From Rhyacichthys aspro (taxonomy: Eukaryota > Chordata > Actinopteri > Gobiiformes > Rhyacichthyidae): a stretch of DNA of 64,000 nucleotides. Under the pieces are notes generated by a model. The model saw only the letters and a program-made list of their open reading frames with translations. It made no database searches and was not told where the DNA came from. Position numbers and translations under genes: made by a program. Positions 34,405-46,900 of this stretch are shown one piece after another; the first letter of the stretch is position 1, and each line of letters starts with the position of its first letter. The stretch lies in assembly GCA_036850595.1 (NCBI GenBank), contig CM072165.1, positions 16,296,630-16,360,629 on the forward strand. The letters run 5' to 3'.

Positions 34405-36326
34405 TTAGAAGACCTCCTTTCTCCAGGTGGAGGTGATGTGTCTTTCTAAGGCTAAGCGGGACTTGATACTGTTTACGTTTTTGTGAACAGGTCAGATAAA
34501 AGTAATATGTGAAGTGTGGAGGGCAAAGCCAACTCCACTGGATACTATTTCAGAGGAGAGGGCAGTCCCAGGTGGGCTTTGTGTTGACTCGATGTGTTTG
34601 TACCTATGAATACATATATGAACATGAAGAAGGACACAATGAATGAAACAAAGCCTTGGGAAACACTGCTCCCAAAGCTGTTCTACTGGCACTCTCTTGC
34701 ACTTTTGTGTGTGGATGGTGATTGTGATTTATGAGTACGACTGTGTATGTTGTATATGTGTGCATGTCTTCTACACTGGTCTTTAAAGTGTGCATTGAAA
34801 CAACCAGAAAATATTGGAAGACCATGGCTGCAACAGTGCATCTTTATAACATACAGTACCACTGCAAAAAATGAGGCTTCACATAATGACTGTAATATTT
34901 CCGCCATGCCTCAAGTCTTAAGTCTACTTTTTTATTATTGAATGTTTTAATATATTTTTGTCAAAAGTACAGTTACTATTTATAAGATATATTCTAATTC
35001 ATTGATTGAGACTGGTATTTTTTTGTATTGTCTCTAGAATTAGTGATTTTGATGTTGGTATGTGGACAAGGCTGTAAGAGTTGTTATTTATTGTTATCAA
35101 TTATAATGGCATGCTGCTGTTTCTTTAAGAGGATGAATGTACCTAACTTGCTGTAACGCATCTCACTGCATGTTTGTTCCTAAAGAGAATGACTGAGTCT
35201 AAAGGACGATACCTGGAGCAGTGGTTGAGTTTCAGTGTACGACGGCGCCAGAGTGAGACATGAGACCTGCTGTTTGTATGTCAGGATCTGTCCTAACCCA
35301 CACTCCAGCAGCACGGCGCAGACCATATGCTGCTGGCTTTAACAGTCAATATCCTGAAAGATCCTAATTGCACAAAGTTTTCCATCATCTGGAGTTAACA
35401 CAGTTTCCCATCCCTCTAGGTTGTCATGAATAACAAAGGATAGGCTATCAATTAGCCTTGGGAACTTGATGCTTTCAACAAAATACCAAAAAATTTCACT
35501 CTAGTTAACTGATCTTCCTTGTTTTTTCCGTATATCTTGTGCTAATGCAAGATGTTTTTGAGGATGTTTGGTTTTGTTTTTATCCTGTTTTTGTGTTTTA
35601 ACTCTGTGTTTTATCCCATGGTTGTAGAACTTCTATTTAAATTGAAATAATTATTCTTGGATAAAAAAGATAAGACTGAAACACTGACAAGAAGAGGAAG
35701 TGTGTCTGTTTCTTTTATTGTTTTATGTTCAGTTGAGTTCACAAACAGAATAGAAGCTGCTAGTGCACACAACAGCTGGAGTCTTGTTTGGAAATAGCAT
35801 TCTTATTAAATCAGTATACCTACTATATACCTAAATGCAAAGCGATTCTATAGTCTCTAGGAAGACTGCTTTATAACTCAGAATGCATTTTTGGAACACA
35901 AGCTAGAAATATGGACACAACACATTTCCTGCATATTCCTTGACCCCCGCTTACTAAGCTAAGCATCAGAGGTTTGAGAATGTATTTTCACGTGCCATGA
36001 AGTGCCATGAAGTTCAGAGGTATCACAACTTCTTTGTAGAATTGAATAGAACTACTAATAACAACCCCTAATTGACAATGATGTAATACTCAGTCTGTGA
36101 ACTTCATTCATTAAACCAAAAGCATGTTAACTTGACTATGCTTATGGTCTTAAGGTCAACAACACATGTACCATGATCATGCAAATTTTTTTTCACTGGT
36201 AAATAAGACATAAACAAAATACTACAGCTTTAGACAGGGAGAATTTTTAAACAATCATGTGAATCATACATGGTCTACACACAGTGCCTGTTGGCTGTTT
36301 GGCAGCACACGATGCATGCGGGGAGG
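34405..36326. other. epo 3' UTR and epo-pop7 intergenic region
   Basis: No further exon seen. The epo polyadenylation site could not be fixed; A/T-rich candidates lie at 34930-34960 and 35640-35690. A CACGTG motif (35989-35994) contains the hypoxia-response core ACGTG. The region also takes the pop7 3' end coming from the right; a minus-strand AATAAA occurs at 35720-35715. Confidence 0.4.
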
Positions 36327-36779
36327 TCACTGGGTGTCTGGGTAGAAGACCTTTATATGGATTGCAGAGTTGTTACGTGTGCGTGTCATGGGCTCCCCAG
36401 ACTCATCGGCATCTTCGGGCTCCAGATCATCCACCAGCTCCACTGTGGAGGTGTTCGCTGCCAGCTGCAGTGCTCCCTGGCTGCTGGCCTGCAACTGAAG
36501 GGCTATGTTGATAGCCCTGTTGATGGCAAGGCCAAGACCATGGACACAGATCTCTCTGTGGCCGCCACCTTCCAGCAACTTCTGACATCGTGCCAGCTGA
36601 GCACGGAAGTCAGTTTTCATGTTCACATAGACGTCGTTACGTCTTTTAGGCAGTTTGCGGGGAAGGCGTTTCCTCAGAGTGTACTCCACTGGGTCCATCT
36701 CTACAGCAGGGTTTACATCTGTGTGTGCAGAAGGTGTCTGAGACATGGGAGACACACCTGGGTTTTGTGGCTCTGTCAT
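36327..36779 (-). CDS. pop7: POP7 / Rpp20, RNase P and RNase MRP subunit
   Basis: The coding region is a single exon of 150 residues, close to human POP7 (140). It starts at ATG 36779 and its 5' untranslated part begins at a splice acceptor (36827-36822, CTCCAG). Conserved Alba-fold blocks are EMDPVEYTLRKRLPRKLP, RRNDVYVNMKTDFRAQLARC, HGLGLAINRAINIALQLQ, NTSTVELVDDLEPE and TRTRNNSAIHIKVF. With Rpp25 it forms a heterodimer that binds the P3 stem of RNase P and MRP RNA in the nucleus, for tRNA and rRNA maturation. It lies tail to tail with epo, the arrangement known in mammals. The residues before the first conserved block are variable, so an internal Met at about residue 13 or 29 is a possible alternative start. 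Confidence 0.93.
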   Translation of the reverse strand: MTEPQNPGVSPMSQTPSAHTDVNPAVEMDPVEYTLRKRLPRKLPKRRNDVYVNMKTDFRAQLARCQKLLEGGGHREICVHGLGLAINRAINIALQLQASSQGALQLAANTSTVELVDDLEPEDADESGEPMTRTRNNSAIHIKVFYPDTQ

Positions 36780-37195
36780 GGCGTGTGTGAACACAGGCCA
36801 GGGCTGGTGCAAGTGACTGACCTGGAGAAATACAAAAAAATAATTTATAACAATTATATTAACAAATGTCAAACGGGAGTGAAGCAGTTCTTCATCATTT
36901 AAGATTAAACATGGCTTCTATTTACCTATAAGAAACATTTTCTTAGGAAAAATATATGGGATGGGAAAGCATGGGACTTGCAGAGATGAAATAACTTAAC
37001 CATATAACAATCATCAGATCCACTTCTTGACGAGGTTTGGGGACAGTTTATCTGACCCGTAAATTAGGAAATAAATGAACGACTGGATTATACAGAAAGT
37101 GGCTAGCGCTAACGTTAGTCTGAAACTGCATGTTCCGCACGTCCTTCCCTCTCACTCAATCACTCTGTCTGTAATCTCACTTTACTCAGTCTTAC

Positions 37196-37330
37196 CTTCA
37201 ACAGCAGCGTAATCTGATTCACCTTTTCTATTAACCTTTTCTCTGCATATTCCTTTAAGTGCAGTTGCCTGCGACAGTATTCGCTTCAGCAGACAGGAAG
37301 TGTAACTACTAAGTACCGGAAGTTAATAAT
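37196..37330 (-). promoter_or_regulatory. pop7: pop7 promoter and non-coding first exon
   Basis: A minus-strand splice donor, GTTGAAG/GTAAGA, is at 37196/37195. It pairs with the acceptor at 36822, giving a 374 bp intron in the 5' UTR. Just upstream lie two ETS-type sites, CAGGAAGTG (37294-37302) and CCGGAAGTT (37316-37324), typical of TATA-less housekeeping promoters. The exact transcription start is not known. Confidence 0.55.
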
Positions 37331-37787
37331 TGAAACGATAATCACACGGCTTTAAACTTTTAAATGTTAACTTTACGTTACACGATACACTAATATGATG
37401 AGCGATGATAATAGATAAGTACTGTTACAGCTAATAATTTATCTTTGTCCTATAACAACAAAAGATCGTGTGTCTCATCTTGCCCTGAGTGAGGGGTTGG
37501 GCCAGCCCGGAGTTAAGCTGACCATCCAACAGAAACCCCTGGAAACTTATGGCTTCATAAAAGAATCATTCAATCATTAAATTAGGCCCACTATACATTT
37601 TGATTTGTTCCACAAATACAAAATTCCTCAACATTACTGTTATTTATAAATACATATTTAAAAAAGGAAAAGCATATTTCAAAACATATTTCTATTAACA
37701 TTTCAATACAAGCTATTAGTGCTTCTGATCCATGGCCCACCTTTATGTTTCAGTATTAGCTCACCAGAGAAAACAGCTTTGCCTGCT

Positions 37788-38459
37788 CTAAATCCTTGAT
37801 TCCTTTGTGAATTTTAATTGATATGGGAAAAAATAGGAAACAAGTAAAACCATAAAAGTCATCCTCTCAGTCCTTTCATGCAGCCCATAAGCAAAATGTA
37901 TTAGAAATCCTCTGGGCATCCTGCCAGGCACCTCTAACCTCAGCATCCTTTGACCCTGAACGTCTCCTGAACATCTCACACGTGCAGTCCCTCTGATGAA
38001 GTCAGTCCTGATCCTATCCATCTCTGTCACTTCTAAAGAGAACCTCAAAACCTTCAGCTCTGCTACCTCTAACTGTTCCTTGTGTCTTTTCCTCAATGCC
38101 ACTGTTTCCAAATAATACAACACCACTGGTCTCACCACTGTCCTGTAGACCTTTCTTTTCATTATTGTTGGTTCTCTTTTATCATACAATACACCTGACA
38201 ATTTTCTCCACCCATTCCAGCCTGCCTGCACATGCTTCTTCACCTCTTTTCCACACTCTTCATTGCTCTGGACTATTGACTCTGAGTACCAAAATCCTCC
38301 ACCTTCTTTACTTCTTCTCCCTGTAACCTCACTGTTCCACTTGGATCCCTCTAATTCACGCAGTTTTTCTGACTTGTTGCGACCTTCATTCGTCTTCTCT
38401 CCATGGCAGACATCCACCTTGCTCTCACTACAGAGAGCAATGTCATCCACAAACATCAT
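37788..38459 (-). pseudogene. RTE/BovB-type LINE reverse transcriptase relic
   Basis: The minus frame reads MMFVDDIALCSES (RT catalytic FADD-like box, here FVDD). IVQSNEECGKEVKKHVQAGW, WNGWRKLSGVLYDKR, YRTVVRPVVLYYLETVALRK and ELEVAELK-type text follow, then the DRIRTDFIRGTARV block. These are the hallmark blocks downstream of the RT active site in RTE-clade LINEs. Upstream RT and endonuclease are missing (5' truncation) and the tail is divergent. The catalytic Ala to Val change and truncation indicate it is inactive. Confidence 0.75.
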
Positions 38460-40870
38460 GGAGACTCCTGTCTGACCTCCTCTGTTAGCCTGTCACCAGA
38501 GCAAACAAGAAGTGACAAGATTTAATAATGCTGCTCTCCAGAGTTTGATAAGATATGGCCTGACTCTCACTGCTCACAGAAAAAAAGGAAATTGATCAAA
38601 AATGCCATTGAAGTCACTGGCAGAAACAGCTTTCAGTTGCTGTAGCTGATCTGTGAAAGAACAGTAGTCACAGGCAAAGAGAATTCTAGTGACCCATCTC
38701 ACATGTGGCTATCTGAATATGAAATTTTAGCTTCAGGAAGATGCTACAGAGCCATACAATACAAAATTAGCGGTAAAAACTTTTCTTTCTCAGTAACATC
38801 TGTAGTCCTTTTGAACAAACAAACTTAATCTCAGGTTATATTTCAGTCACTTCATCTTTTACTCCTTTATGTACTGTTATTATTATTTCTTATGGTTTGT
38901 AGTTCTTTTATGTCCTTTTTAAGCACCTTTTGGTACATTTTATACCCTTTTATCTTGGTTCTTGCTGTTTATAATTTATTTATTCATTAAACTTTACTTG
39001 CTGCATTTGCACAGTATTTTGTTCACAACGGGCATGTTGGGGTTGTGCAACACTAATGAACTGTTCCGTAGCACTTTTCTTGAATGAACACACTGTACAT
39101 TTGTGTGAGCATGTTTTTAATGTATGGAGGTATGTTGTGATGCAGCTCTGTGTGGCTCTGATATCTAAAGCTGGCAGTAAGCTAACAGCTTGTTAGTGCA
39201 CGACAGTAACATGGCGAGACAGTAACTACTATAGTTAAATACATTAATGACCAAAGAAACATCGCCATCAACACTATCTGACATTTTTATGAGCAGCAAC
39301 TCATGTATAATGCCAACTCAAGAAAATACTTACGTTGAGGTTAATACGCTTTAAAAAAACAAATCACTGCGCTGTCTGACTTGTTTGTGATTTAAGATAC
39401 CAGCAACAGCAGCGGCTTCTTTGGGCTTCCTTTAGCCGTAGGGTAAAACAGTGCCCTCAAATTCCACACTAGTAGCTAAAAATATACTTTACATACACTG
39501 TAAGACATCTGGTCTGGTCGTCTTTATGGTCTTTGGGGCCATCTGCTGGAGAAAAGGAGAAACACGAAAATGTCTATGCCACATGCTACATATTTTCTTC
39601 GTAGAGATCTTTCTTTAGTGTCAAGTCACATAGCTCGTGGCCAAAGGATAACGGGTCTGACTTACAGGCCAGAGCAAATCTTCAAGGAGTGGCGAAAGGA
39701 AACAAAAGAGCTCCGACTAACCTAGTCAAAAGGTTCACAGGGAGACGGAGCTCTCAGACAACTTTAAACACTAAAAGAAACCTAGTCAACTCACTACCGT
39801 GCATGTATACATCCATGCTCACTCCACGTCAGACGACGGCGCTAAAGCACATGTCCTTGTCCGCCAGCCATTAAACAACAAGAGCAAGATCTTGCAACGC
39901 AATTTCCACGCGACGAACGTTTGTAGTTGACAGGTGAACGGTGATCGGTTTAAGCAATTACTCCAATTTTTTAGCGTATTTAAAATTGAGTTATTGCTTA
40001 AGTTTTATCTAAATGTAAACACTATTTGGGCGTCTTATCGGGTATCTTTAATTTGCCTTTAACCAGAGGGCTGTGGAGGAATTTAAAATTGGAGGGAGCT
40101 GCTCTTTAGCTACATGACTCATTGAATGGGGCTTTAGCATCGGTTAGCATTTGTTTTAGTTTAAGTCATATGTCAATTTGAAAACAGACAACACTCACTT
40201 TCACATAAATCTGCGAAGCTAAACGGTAAGTACACAACATACGACTGTATTTAGTTATATGGAGGAGTGCAAAAATGTTTTTATTGCATTGTTTAGCTAT
40301 GTGAGCCATTGAGCTATCGATAACCTGGCTACCATTAGCCAGATAAACACAACGTATTGCATCCATGATTATATTTTTTAGACATACAAAGACGTATATT
40401 ACTCCCTAGTCGTTACGATTGGCAGTCAATAGTGTTTATAATTAGCGTCAACTACAAGACTTGCTGCTTTGTCATTTAACCACCAGAAAGAATCGTATTC
40501 TCTTGAATTTTACTTCCATTCTTTTTGATACTTTTATTCCCGCTGTCTTTCCAGACTCATACACAGCACAGAGCTATAGTTTTCTCTTCAAATATTCATG
40601 AGCTAGTACCTGCACAATACAGGTACTATACTGAATCATTACTGTCATGGCAAGTGATACAATAATGTCCTGCAGTCTTTTCCCTTTGCTCACCTTCAGA
40701 CGTTTTGTTGACTATTATCACAAGCTAAATGTCAGTTGGTGTGCTTTAAAACATTTGAATATGTGGACTAATTATTTCTAATAATCACTTCTCATCACTT
40801 CATTATTTTGTAATGTCTTGTCAGCAATATGACCATTTGCTCGTGCATTTAGAGTTCTGTCCTGTTTTAG
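38460..40870. other. Spacer between the RTE relic and senp3
   Basis: No coding exon seen. A strong donor sequence, AAACG/GTAAGT at 40225/40226, could end a non-coding first exon of senp3. The surrounding 39600-40225 interval would then hold its promoter; this is inference. Confidence 0.4.
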
Positions 40871-40908
40871 GTGACGAGCTGGCGCAGATTGCAAGTTGTC
40901 CGTGGATA

Positions 40909-43900
40909 ATGCGAGACACTGGTGGGAGTCTAGCCCAGAACCGCTGGCAGGGAGACTTGGGTCTAACAGCTGTGGGCCAAGACGACACAGGTGGAGGTAG
41001 GGTTTTATATACATGCTCTACATGCTACATCTGATTCTGCATAAGAAGTAGGGGTGGGAATCTTTTGGAATCTTTCGATTCGTAACGATTGTTGGATTCA
41101 TGATTCAATAAAAAAATCGATTCACGATTTTTTCGATTCAAGATTGATTCTTGATTCAAAAACAATTCTCCATCAAATTTTGATTTAATATATATTTAGT
41201 TATATTTATTCCAGTTTACAGTTTAGTGGGGGTTTTTTTGTTACTATTTGACTGTTGGACAACCTTAAAGAAAGACAAATACCACTGCATCAAAAACCTG
41301 AAATTCATTTTGTTTTATTTTCTTGCACATGCAACAACTGATAGTAAAAAAATTAAAAAATATTTTAACAAAAATAAGGTGGTGAATGCACAAATTCAAA
41401 TAAATAAAATAAGTTGCCAAATGCATATACAATGTACAAAAATAATAACTTTTTGTGGTAATAACTAATTGTGCACTCAAAGTTTCCCACAATGCATCAG
41501 TAAAAGTAGTGAGCAACGATGGTCACTACATGGTCAAAATAGACCATAATGTGTTTCAAATCATTGTTAACTTATACGATTTGGAAATTTCCATCCAAAA
41601 AGTATCAAAAACAGCTATGTAAGTCTTCAGTGCTTTTTGAGTGATAAAAAGAGGAGAGTTGAAAGGGGAAAAACCTGTGGACACAACTTCATAAGGACCC
41701 GCATTTGTGTTCTCGATACTTCTCTCCTGCTGCTTTTGAGTCACTTTGTTGACCACAACTGCTAAAGGAGTGTGCTGGCACTTATAAACATGGGCTGAAA
41801 CTTAATGCCACGCCAATAATATTCTTGTGTAAGGCACCTAAATGCCACAGACTGGCAAGCGTAAACCGTGGGAAAAAACTTGAGAGAATTTGCTGATATA
41901 ACTTGTTTGTGTTATTTATTATGTTTAGTATTTGTAACACAATACTTTAATCTACTTTAGAATACGTTTGATCTCGATGCTTATCATAAACAGTGCCTGT
42001 CAGAAAAGGCTGCTCCTGACAGCTCTCTCTCTCTGAGTCATCTCAGAGTTTTCAGGTGTATTTTGATTGACTTCTTCATTATTTTTCTCTCTGTCAATGC
42101 ACTCGGTTTTAAATTGGAACAGCTAAACGGAAGATATTGTTTATATGTAGCCTACTGCTAGCGGACTGCTATAGGGGAATGAGACCGTGGCAGCCTTTTA
42201 ATGTCATTTCCCAGAATGCACTGCAACGTAAACAACAATGGCGGCGTACAACGGAAATTAATTTTTGAAAAAATGTAAAAAACTAAACCGTGTACATTAT
42301 ATTTAAGATCACGTTTTATAGCTGAAGCAAATATCGTAGGCATTTCAGAAATGTGTCGCATAATATTTGTCAGTCACAACCAAGATTGTTATGTGTTTGG
42401 TTAGGGATTTTAGCCACACCCCAACACACACCACACACGCGATTACTAGTAACCACAGTTAATCAGTGCTCCAGTTGAGTTTAGTTTTAAATGTGCTGGT
42501 AAATTGTGCCAAAAAATCATTGGAGTCCACACATGATGCACAAATATCCACAAGAAATAAAAGGAAATATATTTGAGTTTGAGTTTTTATTTATTATGTG
42601 AAAAATAGCAATATTGCAAAATCGTCTCAGCAGACCCATAAGAAAAAAATTGACATATTACTTCTGTGATGGTTTGGTTCTGAAAACGTAATCTCTGTAA
42701 AACTAATCTCTGTCTGTAAAGTGTACATCCATAGTATTTGATGTGAGTATTTTCTCTTAAAAATTCCTGATGCTTATTTGTAGGTGGGATTCCTGCTGAT
42801 CACCTAATGGCCCCAGTCTCTGGCCACAGCATACCAAGCCCTATGCATCTCAGACTGGGCCAAAAAGATCCAGTGTGGATGGGCGAATACATGGAAGATG
42901 AGGAGGAAGATGGGATGGGTAAGATTCAAACAATAGATAAGGAAGAAGAAGAAGATGATCTTGAAGAGGAAAATGAAGGTGAAGGCTGGGAAAATATTAG
43001 TGAGGATGTGGAGAGGGATGAGTACCAGGCACAGAATGAGTGGCAACTCCCCAAAATCCCCTCACAGGCAACAGTGTACCCAAAGTTCCAGGAGTTCCAA
43101 CAGCATGGACCCAGACTGAAGGCATCAGATAATGGTGAGCAGCAGATGGAGGAACCGTTTCCCCAGGATAAAGCAGGGGGAGTGTTCACATCCCATCTCA
43201 GCCAGCGCAGTGTCTGGTCAAAGGCCCGGAGGTTACGAACTCGCAGAAATATTGGACTTGCTAGCCACTGGAGGATTTGGCGACAAAGGGCCCAGTGGGT
43301 GTGCTCTCTGGGTCGTAGCTGGAGAAGAGGGAGAAAAAGATTCAATCTCTACAGCAACAAAAGAAGACCCAAAACACACTGGCAATCACAATATTCAAAC
43401 GGACAAAACAACATATTTACAGTGGAAGAAAAAGGTAAAAAATAAATTTTCAAATACTAGCTCATTATAAAGAAGACATTTCTATCAATAAATGTTAAAA
43501 CTAATGTTTTTGGTGATTTATAAAAACACAGTTTTCAAGTCAAACTGAAGTGTGTTACTGAGAAAAGTCAACTGCCTGTTAGTAAAACTGCTAATTTTAA
43601 GTGTCCCTTTCCCAAAACCTATAGTGCTTTGATTGGTCAGCAGGCCCTGTCTGTACATCCAGTCATTCTGACTGGTGCACAGCAAGACCTTTACAGAGCT
43701 GAGGGATGTTTACTCCAAAATGCTCCACCAGGATCAGCCCTGGCCTGTAGAATGTTGTAAATCTTTCATATGAACGCAAAGAGATCCTTGCCTACAGCCC
43801 CAGTTACACATGTTTGGGTTAGTGTTGATTAAAATAACATTTTTAATTTTTTTTTAGATAAATATGTTAGTGGCCTCTCTGCAGAGAGATGTGAGAACAG

Positions 43901-46900
43901 AGGATTGAACATGGAAGAAAAAACAGTGGAGCCGGCCCTTGTGGAGGAACATTTGAACTGTGTGACAGGTAGGCTCTCTCAAGCCCCCTTTCCACTGGTG
44001 CAGTATGGGTTGCATCACTACGGGTCCCAAAAGAGTGTACAGTCCTACTTTGGCCCAACTTAACCTTTAGGTCCATCAGTAGGGGTGCTCTGATTGTTTG
44101 GCCACTGATCTTGATCTGCCGATAATAGCTAAAAAAAACTGTGTGATCGGCGAATGTCTAGAACAGCCCATCAGTGGGGCTGATCAGATCACACACAACG
44201 ACTTGTTTGCCACAAAAATGGCATCTCAGGTCTGGCGTTTTTTGAGATGTCGCAGCAGGACAATAAACGCAGTGTTTGAAACCCCCGTGGAGGAAAGCAA
44301 CCATAAACATACTATAAAAGGTAGCTAGTACTAAGACCGAGCGGAGAAGCTTTGAAGCACAAATGCCCCTCATGCAGCTCTCAGTGTCACAAACTTTTCA
44401 ACGACAGCAACCAAATGGCATATGCTATTTTCTTTTCTGGTTTATGTACGCACACTACAGTTTGTGCCTGTTGTTTTTTTGTTGATTTTAAGTAAAACTA
44501 AAAATGTAAACAAATAAAGGAAAACATTGTCAGTTAATTACCTTTTAGTTTTACCATCCCCTAAAAATGTATATTCAAAAAAGGCATCTGTGTTTTTCAG
44601 AATAGTGAATATAATCAAATAGACCGGTGATTTTGTAAAAGACTTCACAAACAAGAGAGGGAAAGTCAAGTGTGAAATAAAAGAAGGCAATTGTTGCATG
44701 TTGCAAAATATGTTATTCATATAAATTTATACAACATGTAATATTGTTTGGTGATTGTGTGATTGTGTGGTGAATGATGCAGAATGAAAATAATTGCATA
44801 ACAAATCGTAATTGCAATACTGGTTCAGTCTGTAAAATTCTGAAACCTAACTTGACACCTAAACTGAAACGGCAAACTGACATGAACTTGCAGATTGTTA
44901 ATGAAAGAGTTATTGCAGAGTTATCGCAAATGTATTCATGTAAAATGTAAAAATTAATTTAGCTGTCAGTGATACATAAGTACATTTCAGAGAGTATCCT
45001 TTTTTCCTTTTACTTGAGTAAAGAACTTGAGTAACTCTGGTATCTGTACTTCTATGCAAGTACAGAACTTGAATATTTCTGCCACCCCTGGTGATTGGTA
45101 TCGACCAATAATGATTTTAGTGAGCGATAATCACCCTCAGAAATCCAAATCCGAGCTCCCTTATCCATCAGTGTGGTTCTCTTTTGCTTTTAGTTGATTG
45201 AATGATCGATAACCCTTACTTAAGGAAATGAGAAGCAAAAGGGGAAAAACGCAAATGGATGATGTTTTGCCGAATAAAGCAGGTCTTGTTCATATCACAT
45301 TCATTTTCCAAGAAGAAGAACGATAAATGTACTTTTTTTCAATAACAAGCTAGTGCTTGTCAGCAGCAGCAGTTTCTGTTTTTAGACAGAGTCAACATTT
45401 TCAGACCTCTGCATCATGAGAAATAAAAACGGCATGGGTAAAAACAATGCAAAGACATTTATTCAAATTTTACTAAACAAATACAGAGTAACAAAAAGTG
45501 AGTTGTTTGATTGTGCAAATTATTTCATACTTTGAGCGTACATGTCCTCACAATGATGAACATTTAGGCCTTGTGATAGTACTTAATAAGCAGCTAGATA
45601 TTTTTAAGAAATATATATTTCTGATTCTGATTCTCTTTATTAGGCATTACCCATGAATAAGATCTTTTTTCAGTTCATCTACCACAAAAACAATGACAAA
45701 AAGAGCAGCTGTTCATTAGAAAATGTTGATCCTAGGCAGTTAGGATGCAATTAAAGATTAAAAAGAAGGCATCTGGACATTTTCTACTTTGTCCAGATGC
45801 CTTCTTTTTTCCTTTTTTTATATGAATATTTTTCCCTTAGAAAAAAGAGACAATAAATGAATTCATTCAACACCACAGTTTAAAAACCCTGAAAACAAAA
45901 ACAAAAAAGACATAAAAAAAATAAGACAAAAATAAAGCACACACAAAGTGGAGAAAAAAACCAAAGGAGGCCTTCATAGTATATCCAGATTATAACACGT
46001 TCATGATCTTAATTTACTTGTCTAGGGAGCCAAATGATAAGTCCAATAAGTTCTCCTGCTCATGGTTAATATGTTAAAGTATAGGCTCTGAAAACATTTC
46101 CTTAAGGCAACTGTTAAAAGACGGGACAGTTGCCGATTTCCTGTCTCTTAGAACAAGTTATTTTTACTCCAACCATACCAATTTTAAAAACCTTCTTTAT
46201 GTGATAGGCTACATTTATTTGGTCAGAGTCTGGCTCAATTTTAACAGAGTCTGGCTCAATTTTAACATGATGTGTACAGAACCATTTAAATATATCTTTC
46301 TAACATTTTTGTAGGACGGCACAGTGCCAAAATAAATGAGCAAGAGAACCTTGGGACCCATTGAACCTTTCACACATTGGAGATTCAGATGGGATTGTCT
46401 TGTTAAGTTTAACCTTGGAGTAATGTAATTGATGGACTACTTTAAACTGACTTAATCTATATCTTTAATTGATAGAGCAAGACCACATATTGAATCTTAT
46501 CTTTCCGTAACTCCTCCTTTACAGGTATACCAAGGTCCTCTGCTCCTGTCCTCTACTGGATGTAGATAGCTTATCCTCAGGGGGACCTAGCTGCCAGAAT
46601 CTAAACACTCTAGCATTAGCAGCCCAATAGTAATGCCTAAAAACAGGCAAGCCAAGGCCAGTCATAGTTTTTGATTTCTGAAGGTGAGTTTTGGAAATCT
46701 GGTATGGTTAGCCCAGACAAATGGGAGGATTATAGAGTCAGTTTGTTTAAAAAAGACAGGTAAGTAGATGGGGAGATTCTGAAATAAATACAATAATCTA
46801 GGAAGGACAACTAGCTTAATAGCATAAACTAGGGGTGCCCCGATCAATCAGTTGCCGATCATGAGCAGGCGATAATGGCTAAAAATAGTGTGTTAGAAAA

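Noticed and set aside
36270..36902. 210-codon plus-strand open frame
   Set aside because: It is the antisense shadow of pop7, whose minus-strand protein is clearly conserved.
42926..43345. 139-codon minus-strand open frame
   Set aside because: Antisense shadow of the acidic senp3 exon; the poly-Ser tract is the reverse reading of its Glu codons.
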